37,553 bases of DNA from Chthoniobacterales bacterium (GTDB lineage: Bacteria; Verrucomicrobiota; Verrucomicrobiia; Chthoniobacterales; UBA10450). The stretch is taken from contig JAICWQ010000010.1 in assembly GCA_025934755.1 (NCBI GenBank), positions 1 to 37,553 on the forward strand, given 5' to 3'. Below are positions 1 to 6,796 of this stretch, piece by piece. The stretch's first letter is position 1. Each line of letters opens with the position of its first letter. The position numbers and the translations under genes are program-made. The notes below the pieces were generated by a model. That model was not told the origin of the DNA, did no database searches, and worked only from the letters and a program-made list of their open reading frames with translations.

Positions 1-10
1 ACCGGCCCGC

Positions 11-32
11 GGGCGATTGGGGTCAATCGCCC
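11..32. repeat. REP-like hairpin at the 3' end of the amidohydrolase gene
   Basis: A perfect 9-bp stem (GGGCGATTG at 11-19 pairing with CAATCGCCC at 24-32) closes a 4-nt loop. The same hairpin, preceded by the same CGGCCCGC context, recurs at 5438-5458, so it is a dispersed repeat. It overlaps the end of the minus-strand amidohydrolase gene, whose stop codon lies at 23-25, so the repeat supplies the last residues and the stop. The window begins inside the element; a second hairpin like the one at 5414-5435 may lie just to the left. Confidence 0.75.
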
Positions 33-1282
33 CTACCTATCCAATGGATCGCCCGATCGGCCAGCTTATCGAAGGCAGTTACGGCCAATTCGAGATGTTC
101 CTCCTTCGTATCCTCGATTTTGTTGTGACTGATTCCGTGGAGACTTTGGACGAACATCATTACGGTTGGAACGCCAGCGCGCGCGATTTCAGCCGCGTCG
201 TGCAACGGACCCGAGGGCAAGCGGTGTGGTTTTGCGCCAGATTCAGAAATCGCGGCATCGGCCATCGCGATCAACTCATTATTAAATAAGATCGGCTCGA
301 TGTTCCAAATTCGTTCCCAGCTAACGTCGACATTTCCATTCTTGGCGAATCTCTCGCTTGCTGTTTTGGCCTCATCCAACATTCGCTGTAGCGCGTCGGC
401 GTCCAGATGCCGTTGATCGAGGGTGATTCGACATTCCTCGACCACGCTGGTGACAATTCCCGGCTTTGTCGTGCAGGAACCGATGGTGCAAACTCCGCCC
501 GTCCGGCTCGGACCCTGGCCACTTCGTTTGGCGATCTCGTAAATTTCGGGACTCATTTTCGCGGCGGCGAGAAATGCGTCACGCCGGCGATTCATCGGCG
601 TGCTGCCGGAGTGCGCGGCCTGGCCGCGAAACGTGATCGCGTGGCGTTCCACCCCAAAAGTTCCAAGGACCGTGCCGAGCGGAAGACCGAGATCGAGCAG
701 GACGGGTCCCTGTTCGATGTGCAATTCAATGTAGGCGGCCGCGCTTTTGAGTTCCTTTCCGGAATCCTTCACTTTTTCGAAATCGATTCCGTGTTCTTTC
801 ACTGCATCGACCAAACGAATCCCGTCTTTGTCCTTGAGTCCGCGGGTTTCATCCATGTCGATTTTGCCGGAGCACGCGGACGAACCGAATAAGCTTTTTC
901 CGAAACGGGCGCCTTCTTCGTCGCACCAATCAACCAGTCGAACTGTGACGGGCGGCTTGCCTTTGTATTGATCGGCGATGCGTCGCAAAATCTCGACGCC
1001 AGCAAGCGTGTTTAAACAACCATCGAGCCAACCGCCGTTCGGGACAGAATCGATGTGGCCACCAATTAGGAGCGCCTTTTCCGATTTTCCGCCCAAGGTC
1101 GCCCAGAAATTTCCGGCAGCGTCGTTATGAATCTCCGCGCCGGTCGGTTCCACTTTCGACCGCAACCATTTTCGCGCCCTAGCCCAAGTTGGAGTAAACG
1201 CGACCCGTTGCGCGCCATTTTGATCGCCGGTAAGCGAACGCAGTTCCTTCAAATCCGCGACCGTGCGTTTCGGATTTAGCAT
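23..1282 (-). CDS. M20-family amidohydrolase (allantoate or ureidoglycolate amidohydrolase type)
   Basis: This 419-residue protein belongs to the M20 zinc peptidase-like amidohydrolases that act on N-carbamoyl compounds (AllC, ureidoglycolate amidohydrolase, beta-ureidopropionase). Metal and catalytic residues are visible: GGHIDSV (H76, D78), the D87 region of GGWLDG, the DEEG motif near 121-124, H188 in ELHIEQGP, and a late His in SLHGISHNK near 386. The ATG start lies 3 bp after the xdhC stop, so it is the last gene of a minus-strand set urate oxidase-xdhC-amidohydrolase. Because an allantoicase is encoded at 4376, this enzyme may act one step later, on ureidoglycolate, or provide a parallel ammonia-releasing route from allantoate. 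Sequence alone does not separate these. The C-terminal GRGD and the stop come from a palindromic repeat. Confidence 0.85.
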   Translation of the reverse strand: MLNPKRTVADLKELRSLTGDQNGAQRVAFTPTWARARKWLRSKVEPTGAEIHNDAAGNFWATLGGKSEKALLIGGHIDSVPNGGWLDGCLNTLAGVEILRRIADQYKGKPPVTVRLVDWCDEEGARFGKSLFGSSACSGKIDMDETRGLKDKDGIRLVDAVKEHGIDFEKVKDSGKELKSAAAYIELHIEQGPVLLDLGLPLGTVLGTFGVERHAITFRGQAAHSGSTPMNRRRDAFLAAAKMSPEIYEIAKRSGQGPSRTGGVCTIGSCTTKPGIVTSVVEECRITLDQRHLDADALQRMLDEAKTASERFAKNGNVDVSWERIWNIEPILFNNELIAMADAAISESGAKPHRLPSGPLHDAAEIARAGVPTVMMFVQSLHGISHNKIEDTKEEHLELAVTAFDKLADRAIHWIGRGD

Positions 1283-1285
1283 GAT

Positions 1286-2083
1286 TTAGGAGCCGCTGCG
1301 GAGATGGCCGCCTTTCCGCTTGCGCAAGACCTGTAGAATTTCGCCGATCACGCTGATCGCGATTTCAGCCGGCGAATCGGCGCCAATGTCCAGCCCGATG
1401 GGCGCGTAAACATCTTTGAGTTTCTCGACCGGCGCGGCCTGCTTTAACGCATCGAACACCCGATGCACTTTGCGCCGGCTGCCGATCATTCCGACGTAGC
1501 CGGCGCCGCCTTTTTTGAGAGCAGCGGCGAGCGCCTGACGATCAAGCTCGTAATTTCGACTGACCAAGACCAGCGCTTCATCGTCGTGCCAGTCACGTTG
1601 AGAAATGAATTCTGTCGCGTCGGCGACGAGGCGGTTGCTCGTTGCCGGAAAATTTTCAATCAGCTCGGCGCGATCTTCAACAACGGTGACATACATTCCG
1701 CAATCGGTGGCGAGCCTGGCGATGGCGAGGGAACAATGTCCTGCCCCAATCAGAAAGATTGCGGCGTTCAAGTTTTGCGGCTCGATCATGATCGTGACTT
1801 CGCCGCCACAAATCGCGCCGAACGAATCGGGTCGGTCCTCGCGCAGCGGATAAGTTTTTAGAACGGTCTTTTTCGTAGCGATGCTTTTGAGGCAATCTTC
1901 AACCACGAGGGCTTCGAATTTTCCGCCGCCGATCGTCCCGGAGATCTTGCCGTCGTTGTAGACAAGCATTTTCGATCCGGTCTGGCGCGGGACAGAGCCG
2001 GTCGTTGCCGCAACCGTGGCCAAAGCGCAGAGCGTTCGGCTCTGCCGGGCGCGCAACAACTCTTCCAGAATGTGGTCAGTCAT
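1286..2083 (-). CDS. xdhC: XdhC-family molybdenum cofactor accessory protein
   Basis: This is a roughly 265-residue XdhC/CoxI protein. In characterised members it binds molybdenum cofactor, supports its sulfuration and inserts it into xanthine dehydrogenase. The N-terminal part carries the family signature VAATTGSVPRQTGSKMLV and the GTIGGGKFE motif. The C-terminal part is a Rossmann domain beginning FLIGAGHCSLAIARLA and containing GMIGSRRK. I chose the ATG at 2083; an in-frame TTG at 2089 is also possible. No strong Shine-Dalgarno is seen, and a bipartite palindrome begins 4 bp upstream of the ATG. It lies between urate oxidase and the M20 amidohydrolase on the same strand, 3 bp from the latter. 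The partner enzyme is the xanthine dehydrogenase encoded on the other strand at 8394. Confidence 0.9.
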   Translation of the reverse strand: MTDHILEELLRARQSRTLCALATVAATTGSVPRQTGSKMLVYNDGKISGTIGGGKFEALVVEDCLKSIATKKTVLKTYPLREDRPDSFGAICGGEVTIMIEPQNLNAAIFLIGAGHCSLAIARLATDCGMYVTVVEDRAELIENFPATSNRLVADATEFISQRDWHDDEALVLVSRNYELDRQALAAALKKGGAGYVGMIGSRRKVHRVFDALKQAAPVEKLKDVYAPIGLDIGADSPAEIAISVIGEILQVLRKRKGGHLRSGS

Positions 2084-2086
2084 AAG

Positions 2087-2151
2087 CAAGGAACGACGGC
2101 TTCCCAGCCGTCGAATCTTTTCCCCCCGACGGTTAGAACCGTCATTCCTTG
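2087..2151. repeat. Bipartite palindrome (two hairpins in inverted orientation)
   Basis: Two arms, 2087-2112 and 2128-2151, are inverted copies of each other that start CAAGGAA(C/T)GACGG. Each arm also folds by itself: GACGGCT-TCCC-AGCCGTC on the left and GACGGTT-AG-AACCGTC on the right. It fills the gap between urate oxidase and xdhC on the minus strand. The outer arm end lies 4 bp upstream of the xdhC ATG, so it forms the xdhC leader and could act as an attenuating or RNA-stabilising structure. The architecture resembles bacterial REP/BIME units. Confidence 0.8.
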
Positions 2152-2159
2152 ACTGTGCT

Positions 2160-3029
2160 TCATCGCGTTACGACCGCTTCGATTTGCCCGTGCGGCTCAT
2201 CCGTTGGGGTAAAGATTTCATTTTTGTTCTCGCGGTCGAACTTCGAAAGATCAATCGGAAGATAATGCTTGTTCGGCATCGCCAGCTCGATGCGCGAGAT
2301 CTCCGGACAAACTCCGAGCGCCGCTGTGCCCATCTCGAACAAAGTCGTCTGTGCCGATGGACTGTAGTTGTTCGCAAAGACCTTCAGCATTGCCGCAATG
2401 ATCTTATCATTTTGGGCGCGATAGCTGTCGGGTTTTTTTGAATAACTCCAGACCGCGCGCAATGATGTCGCCAGGATGCGATCGGCCGTCTCCGGTAAGG
2501 TGGTAAATTCGTCCTTTGGGTAATTTTCGAAGCCGGACCCGGTCGATTTCAAAATGAGGAAATCGCGGATTCCAGATTCAACGGACTGGGACTCTCGCGT
2601 GCATTCGACGCGGGCAAACATTTTTGCGTCGCTCCCGGCGACAAAGGAGTGCGGGTGGGGTTTTCCATCGATCTCCATCCGGCGCCAATCGCGTGAACTG
2701 ACCTCGATGTTCGCCGAGCGGACTTGTTGGTAGCGCTCCAAAAAATGTTCGCCCAAGGCGATGGCGAACGGCTCGATCTCTTCGCCCAGCTTTTCTTTGG
2801 CCAGAATATTGATCGTGTTCTTGATCGTGTCGGTGGGCACAACTTTGGTGTTGTCGCCCGCGGTGTAAGAAGATTCGAAATCGCCCGCCAGCATGGCGGC
2901 GACATCGATCTCGACGATTGATTGCCAGTCGCGCGGTAGCTCAGCGGAGGCGGGCCGATCGTTGCTGCGCAAGATCTTCGCGACGCGGACGCGGGCCTTG
3001 CCATAACGATGAGATGCGAGCTTCGGCAT
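2160..3029 (-). CDS. Urate oxidase (uricase)
   Basis: This 289-residue cofactor-free urate oxidase oxidises urate to 5-hydroxyisourate. The catalytic lysine motif YGK places K11, and the partner threonine region VVPTDTIKN places T66-K70, both as in the T-fold uricases. Later family hallmarks include HSFVAGSD, LKSTGSGFENY and the C-terminal AMPNKHYLPIDLSKF. Length matches single-domain uricases; the decarboxylase that is fused to uricase in Bacillus PucL is here a separate gene. It starts with an ATG at 3029 and diverges from the OHCU decarboxylase gene across a 37-bp gap, so the two successive steps of the pathway are transcribed outward from one short region. XdhC and the M20 amidohydrolase follow downstream. 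Confidence 0.95.
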   Translation of the reverse strand: MPKLASHRYGKARVRVAKILRSNDRPASAELPRDWQSIVEIDVAAMLAGDFESSYTAGDNTKVVPTDTIKNTINILAKEKLGEEIEPFAIALGEHFLERYQQVRSANIEVSSRDWRRMEIDGKPHPHSFVAGSDAKMFARVECTRESQSVESGIRDFLILKSTGSGFENYPKDEFTTLPETADRILATSLRAVWSYSKKPDSYRAQNDKIIAAMLKVFANNYSPSAQTTLFEMGTAALGVCPEISRIELAMPNKHYLPIDLSKFDRENKNEIFTPTDEPHGQIEAVVTR

Positions 3030-3066
3030 TGCGTCTCATGCTTAATTGATTTAGTCCGATAATGCG
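3030..3066. promoter_or_regulatory. Short divergent intergenic region between urate oxidase and OHCU decarboxylase
   Basis: Only 37 bp separate two outward-facing start codons. It is AT-rich compared with its flanks and contains GATAAT at 3058-3063, close to the plus-strand start. Any promoter here must overlap coding sequence or give nearly leaderless transcripts. No clear paired -35 box or operator is visible. Confidence 0.3.
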
Positions 3067-3561
3067 ATGGTAAACGTCCAGACATTAAACGCGCTCGATC
3101 GCGAAGAATTCACCACCGCGCTCGCGACGGTGTTTGAGCATTCGTCGTGGGTGCCGGCGCGGACTGCAGACAAGCGACCGTTCGCCGATCGGACCGATCT
3201 GCATGCCGCCTTATGCGAAACGGTCATGAAAGCGAGCGACGATGAAAAACTCTCGCTGATTCGCGCGCATCCCGATTTGGTTGGCCGGGCACCGCTGACG
3301 CCGGAATCAAAGTCCGAGCAGGCCGGCGCCGGGTTGGGCGAACTTTCGCCGGAAGAAACTGAGCGTTTCCAGGAATACAATGCGCGTTACCGCGAACGTT
3401 TTGGCTTTCCGTTCGTGATCTGCGCGCGGCTCAATAAAAAGCAGGCGATTCTCGACGCGTTTCCGGTTCGTCTTCCCAATTCCCGCGAACAGGAAATTGA
3501 AATCGCCTTGCGCGAAATTTTCAAAATCGCTGATCTGCGATTACAGGATTTGGTCGAATGA
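3067..3561 (+). CDS. uraD: OHCU decarboxylase (2-oxo-4-hydroxy-4-carboxy-5-ureidoimidazoline decarboxylase)
   Basis: This 164-residue protein decarboxylates OHCU to S-allantoin, the third step from urate. The family active-site motif HPDL is present in [10 protein letters not shown] (H68). The later signature [15 protein letters not shown], with the conserved FGFPF(V/I)ICA core, is also intact, and length fits the single-domain family. It is the first gene of a plus-strand purine operon and overlaps the hydroxyisourate hydrolase gene by 4 bp (ATGA), indicating coupled translation. It sits head to head with urate oxidase. Confidence 0.95.
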   Translation: MVNVQTLNALDREEFTTALATVFEHSSWVPARTADKRPFADRTDLHAALCETVMKASDDEKLSLIRAHPDLVGRAPLTPESKSEQAGAGLGELSPEETERFQEYNARYRERFGFPFVICARLNKKQAILDAFPVRLPNSREQEIEIALREIFKIADLRLQDLVE

Positions 3562-3884
3562 GCGCCCTGACAACGCACGTCCTGGATACGATGCGCGGGC
3601 GGCCAGCTGCAGGAATGAAGATCGAGCTGTGGTCGTTGGACAAGAAAGCGCTCCTGAAAACGATTGAGACAAACACGGACGGGCGCACCGATGCTCCATT
3701 GCTCGACGGAGATTCGATGGTGACTGGAAATTACGAATTGATCTTTTTCGTGGGCGACTACTTCGGTGAGAAAAAATTTCTAGATCGCGTGCCGGTACGT
3801 TTCGTCATTTCCGACGCGAGCACGAAGTATCACGTGCCGCTTTTGGTTTCGCCTTGGAGCTATAGCACTTACCGAGGGAGTTGA
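3558..3884 (+). CDS. uraH: 5-hydroxyisourate hydrolase (transthyretin-related)
   Basis: This 108-residue HIUase hydrolyses 5-hydroxyisourate to OHCU between urate oxidase and the decarboxylase. It opens with [16 protein letters not shown], containing the active-site His of the THVLD motif. An Arg lies in the NTDGRTDAP segment. It ends in the diagnostic C-terminal tetrapeptide YRGS. No signal peptide is present, so it is cytoplasmic. Its start overlaps the uraD stop by 4 bp, and the next start follows 3 bp after its stop. Confidence 0.96.
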   Translation: MSALTTHVLDTMRGRPAAGMKIELWSLDKKALLKTIETNTDGRTDAPLLDGDSMVTGNYELIFFVGDYFGEKKFLDRVPVRFVISDASTKYHVPLLVSPWSYSTYRGS

Positions 3885-3887
3885 AGA

Positions 3888-4325
3888 ATGCATCGCGCCA
3901 GGGTCGCTACGGACGCTACGGTGAGGGAGAATCAGATTGCCAAGCAAATCCTGGACGCAGCCCTCAGAGTTCATACCGCGCTCGGACGCAGGCTGCTTGA
4001 ATCAGTCTACGAAGTCATCCTTGCCCACGAATTACGCAAGGCCGGTTTGAGCGTTGCGCGGCAAGAACCGATTTCCATCAGTTATGATGGGTTGAAATTC
4101 GACGAAGGTTTCCGCGCGGATTTGCTTGTCGGTAATTGCGTCATCGTCGAACTCAAATCAGTCCAAGCGCTCAACTCCGTTCATGCCAAGCAAGTCTTGA
4201 CGCAACTGCGTCTTGCCAATCGGAGGCTTGGGTTGCTCATCAGTTTCGGCGAAGAACATTTGAAAAACGGAATCAAGCGAATTGCCAACGGTTTGCCGGA
4301 AGCAGTAGAAGAAGTCAGCCTTTAA
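3888..4325 (+). CDS. GxxExxY family protein (PDDEXK nuclease-like)
   Basis: This 145-residue protein carries the name-giving motif as GRRLLESVYE near residue 36. Downstream, FRADLLVGNCVIVELKSV has the D...(E)xK spacing of the PDDEXK nuclease fold, and the C-terminus has QLRLANRRLGLLISFG. The family is abundant in Verrucomicrobiota and cyanobacteria and has no established function. Here it is only 3 bp downstream of uraH and 50 bp upstream of allantoicase, so it is co-transcribed with purine genes. I see no enzymatic reason for that placement and regard it as a passenger or a mobile small gene. Confidence 0.85.
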   Translation: MHRARVATDATVRENQIAKQILDAALRVHTALGRRLLESVYEVILAHELRKAGLSVARQEPISISYDGLKFDEGFRADLLVGNCVIVELKSVQALNSVHAKQVLTQLRLANRRLGLLISFGEEHLKNGIKRIANGLPEAVEEVSL

Positions 4326-4375
4326 GAATAAGGCCTTTGCGACCGCTGCGCTCTTTGCGCGAAGCATAAAAAGAA

Positions 4376-5383
4376 ATGAGCTCACCCGACTCAACTCCGC
4401 CTGGCCTTGTCGACCTTGCCTCGGAACGCATCGGCGGCGTGGCGCTCGTTGCAAACGATGAGTTTTTCGCGGCGAAAGAAAATCTGCTCAAACCGGGTCG
4501 CGGAATTTTTATCCCGGATAAGTTCACCGATCGCGGGAAATGGATGGATGGGTGGGAGTCGCGGCGGCGCCGCAAACCTGGCAACGATTGGTGCGTAATT
4601 CAGCTCGGATTGCGCGGCGTGATCAAGCAGATCGATATCGATACCAATCATTTTCTTGGAAATCATCCGCCGTTTGCCTCGCTCGATGCGATTGCCAAAC
4701 CGGGGAACTTTCCGAAGACGATTGCCGCCATTGGAAAGCTTTCCTGGAAAGGGATTCTCAAAAAATCTTCTTTGAACCCCGGCTCGCAAAATCTGTTTGA
4801 AATCACGAGCGACAAGACTTGGACGCACGTCCGTCTAAATATTTTTCCAGACGGCGGCGTCGCCCGCCTTCGCGTTTACGGAATTGTGGTTCCCGACTGG
4901 AGTAATTTGAAACCGGGCAACATTATTGATCTGGCCGCGATCGAAAACGGCGGAGTGCCGCTCGCCTGCAGCGATATGTTTTTCAGCTCGATGACCAACC
5001 TGATCATGCCCGGCCGGGCGAAAAATATGGGTGACGGGTGGGAAACGAGACGCCGGCGCGGTCCCGGACACGATTGGATTATCTTGAGACTCGGCGCGCC
5101 GGGCGCGATCCGAAAAATCGAAGTGGATACCAACCACTTTAAAGGAAATTTCCCCGACAGCTGCTCAATCGAAGGTTGCAATGCGCCGGCTGCTTCGATC
5201 AAGGAGCTGATTGATGGCAACGTTCGCTGGCGCAAACTTCTTCCGAAAACAAAACTGCGAGCGAACGAGCGCCGGCTGTTTGAGCGGGAACTAGCCCGGA
5301 TCGACAACTGCACGCACGTGCGCCTCAACATTTATCCGGACGGCGGGGTGAGCCGATTGCGCGTGTGGGGAACGTTGGCATGA
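4376..5383 (+). CDS. alc: Allantoicase
   Basis: This 335-residue allantoicase hydrolyses allantoate to S-ureidoglycolate and urea. It is built from two homologous halves, as in the family. Half one has LVDLASERIGGVAL, a DGWESRRRR motif and DTNHFLGNHP; half two repeats these as IIDLAAIENGGVPL, DGWETRRRR and DTNHFKGNFP. Each half ends with a (T)HVRLNI(F/Y)PDGGV(A/S)RLRV motif. The ATG at 4376 follows a 50-bp spacer after the GxxExxY gene. A double hairpin separates it from allantoinase. Urea would need a urease or export, neither of which is in this window. Confidence 0.95.
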   Translation: MSSPDSTPPGLVDLASERIGGVALVANDEFFAAKENLLKPGRGIFIPDKFTDRGKWMDGWESRRRRKPGNDWCVIQLGLRGVIKQIDIDTNHFLGNHPPFASLDAIAKPGNFPKTIAAIGKLSWKGILKKSSLNPGSQNLFEITSDKTWTHVRLNIFPDGGVARLRVYGIVVPDWSNLKPGNIIDLAAIENGGVPLACSDMFFSSMTNLIMPGRAKNMGDGWETRRRRGPGHDWIILRLGAPGAIRKIEVDTNHFKGNFPDSCSIEGCNAPAASIKELIDGNVRWRKLLPKTKLRANERRLFERELARIDNCTHVRLNIYPDGGVSRLRVWGTLA

Positions 5384-5413
5384 TGGACGGATGCTCGATT
5401 TCAGAATAGGTAG

Positions 5414-5458
5414 GGGCCGTTGCCCTCAACGGCCCGCGGGCGATTGGGTCAATCGCCC
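5414..5458. repeat. Double-hairpin REP-like element
   Basis: Two perfect 9-bp hairpins stand in tandem. GGGCCGTTG at 5414-5422 pairs with CAACGGCCC at 5427-5435 across loop CCCT, and GGGCGATTG at 5438-5446 pairs with CAATCGCCC at 5450-5458 across loop GGT. The second hairpin is the same unit as at 11-32. It fills most of the allantoicase-allantoinase gap. No T-tract follows, so it is a poor intrinsic terminator and a better candidate for a dispersed REP-type repeat or an mRNA stabiliser. Confidence 0.85.
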
Positions 5459-5479
5459 TGCCTCATCGGTTAAACCGCT

Positions 5480-6787
5480 ATGGCTGATTTCGATCTAGTC
5501 CTGCGTGGTACCGAGCGCGACATCGGAATCATTGACGGCAAATTCGCCGCGCTCGGCGAAAATCTTCGCGGCATTGGGCGCGAGGAAATCGACGCGACGA
5601 AATTGGCGATCTTGCCGGGTGTAATCGACGCCCACGTTCATTTCAACGAACCGGGCCGGACAGACTGGGAAGGTTTCGACAGCGGTTCGCGCGCCTGCGC
5701 AGCCGGCGGAACAACCTGCGTGTTCGAAATGCCGCTCAATGCCCATCCGCCAACGATCGACGGCCCGAGCTTTGATGCGAAGAAAACCGCGGCCGAGGAA
5801 AAATCGTTCGTCGATTTCGGTTTGTGGGGCGGATTGGTTCCCGGAAATCTCGATCAACTTGAAACGCTGCGCGATCGCGGAGTGATCGGCCTGAAAGCAT
5901 TCATGTGCGATAGCGGGATTGAGGATTTCACTCGCGTCACAATGTCAGTCTTGGATGAAGGAATGAAACGCGCGGCGCAGCTCGATCTTCTCGTGGCCGT
6001 TCATGCGGAGTCGCAAGAGCTGACCCAGCAACTCACCAAACAAAAAATCGTCGAAGGAAAAACAAGTGTGCGCGATTACCTCGAGTCGCGTCCGATCGAG
6101 GCCGAGTTGGATGCGATTAAATGCGCGATCGATTTAGCCGGGGAAAGAAAATGTCGTTTGCATATTGTGCACGTTTCGTGCGGCCGCGGCGTTGCATTGG
6201 TCGCCGAGGCGCGAGCAAATGGCGTTGACGTTTCCTGCGAAACTTGCCCGCACTATCTCCTTTTTACCGCTGCCGACATGGAACGGCTTGGGGCGGTCGC
6301 AAAATGCGCCCCGCCATTGCGCTCCGATCAAGATCGACAATCGTTGCGCGCTCGGCTCGGTGACGTGACAACAATCGGGTCCGATCATTCGCCGTCGCCC
6401 TGGCCGATGAAGGAGCGCGGGAATTTTTTCGAAGTGTGGGGTGGAATTTCCGGGTGCCAGCATTTGGCGGCATTGTTGCTCGACAGCGGAATTTCGCTTG
6501 AGCGAGTTGTGGATTTGACGAGCAAGCAAGTCGCCGAACGCTTTCGGGTGAATCAAAAAGGCGAGATCACCATCGGCAAGGACGCCGACTTCATGATCGT
6601 CGATCTTAAGGCCGAGGAAAACATAACGGGCGATTCACTACTCTATCGGCATCAACACAGTCTCTATGCCGGCCGGCGCCTGCGCAGTCGCGTTACTCAA
6701 ACGGTTTTGCGCGGGCAAACGATTTTCGGCCAGGGAAAATGTTCACCGAAGCCAGTCGGCCGGTTTGTCCGGCCCAATCGCACATAA
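5480..6787 (+). CDS. allB: Allantoinase
   Basis: This 435-residue cyclic amidohydrolase opens the hydantoin ring of allantoin to give allantoate. Metal ligands are visible: H52 and H54 in DAHVHFNEPGR, the lysine to be carboxylated K139 in GLKAFMC, H175 in AVHAES, H231 in LHIVHVS, and the aspartate in GSDHSP. The EPGRTDWEGF and GGTTCVFEMPLN segments are typical of allantoinases rather than dihydropyrimidinases. The ATG at 5480 follows the double hairpin. It acts immediately before allantoicase although it is encoded after it. Confidence 0.95.
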   Translation: MADFDLVLRGTERDIGIIDGKFAALGENLRGIGREEIDATKLAILPGVIDAHVHFNEPGRTDWEGFDSGSRACAAGGTTCVFEMPLNAHPPTIDGPSFDAKKTAAEEKSFVDFGLWGGLVPGNLDQLETLRDRGVIGLKAFMCDSGIEDFTRVTMSVLDEGMKRAAQLDLLVAVHAESQELTQQLTKQKIVEGKTSVRDYLESRPIEAELDAIKCAIDLAGERKCRLHIVHVSCGRGVALVAEARANGVDVSCETCPHYLLFTAADMERLGAVAKCAPPLRSDQDRQSLRARLGDVTTIGSDHSPSPWPMKERGNFFEVWGGISGCQHLAALLLDSGISLERVVDLTSKQVAERFRVNQKGEITIGKDADFMIVDLKAEENITGDSLLYRHQHSLYAGRRLRSRVTQTVLRGQTIFGQGKCSPKPVGRFVRPNRT

Positions 6788-6796
6788 ATCTTCACG

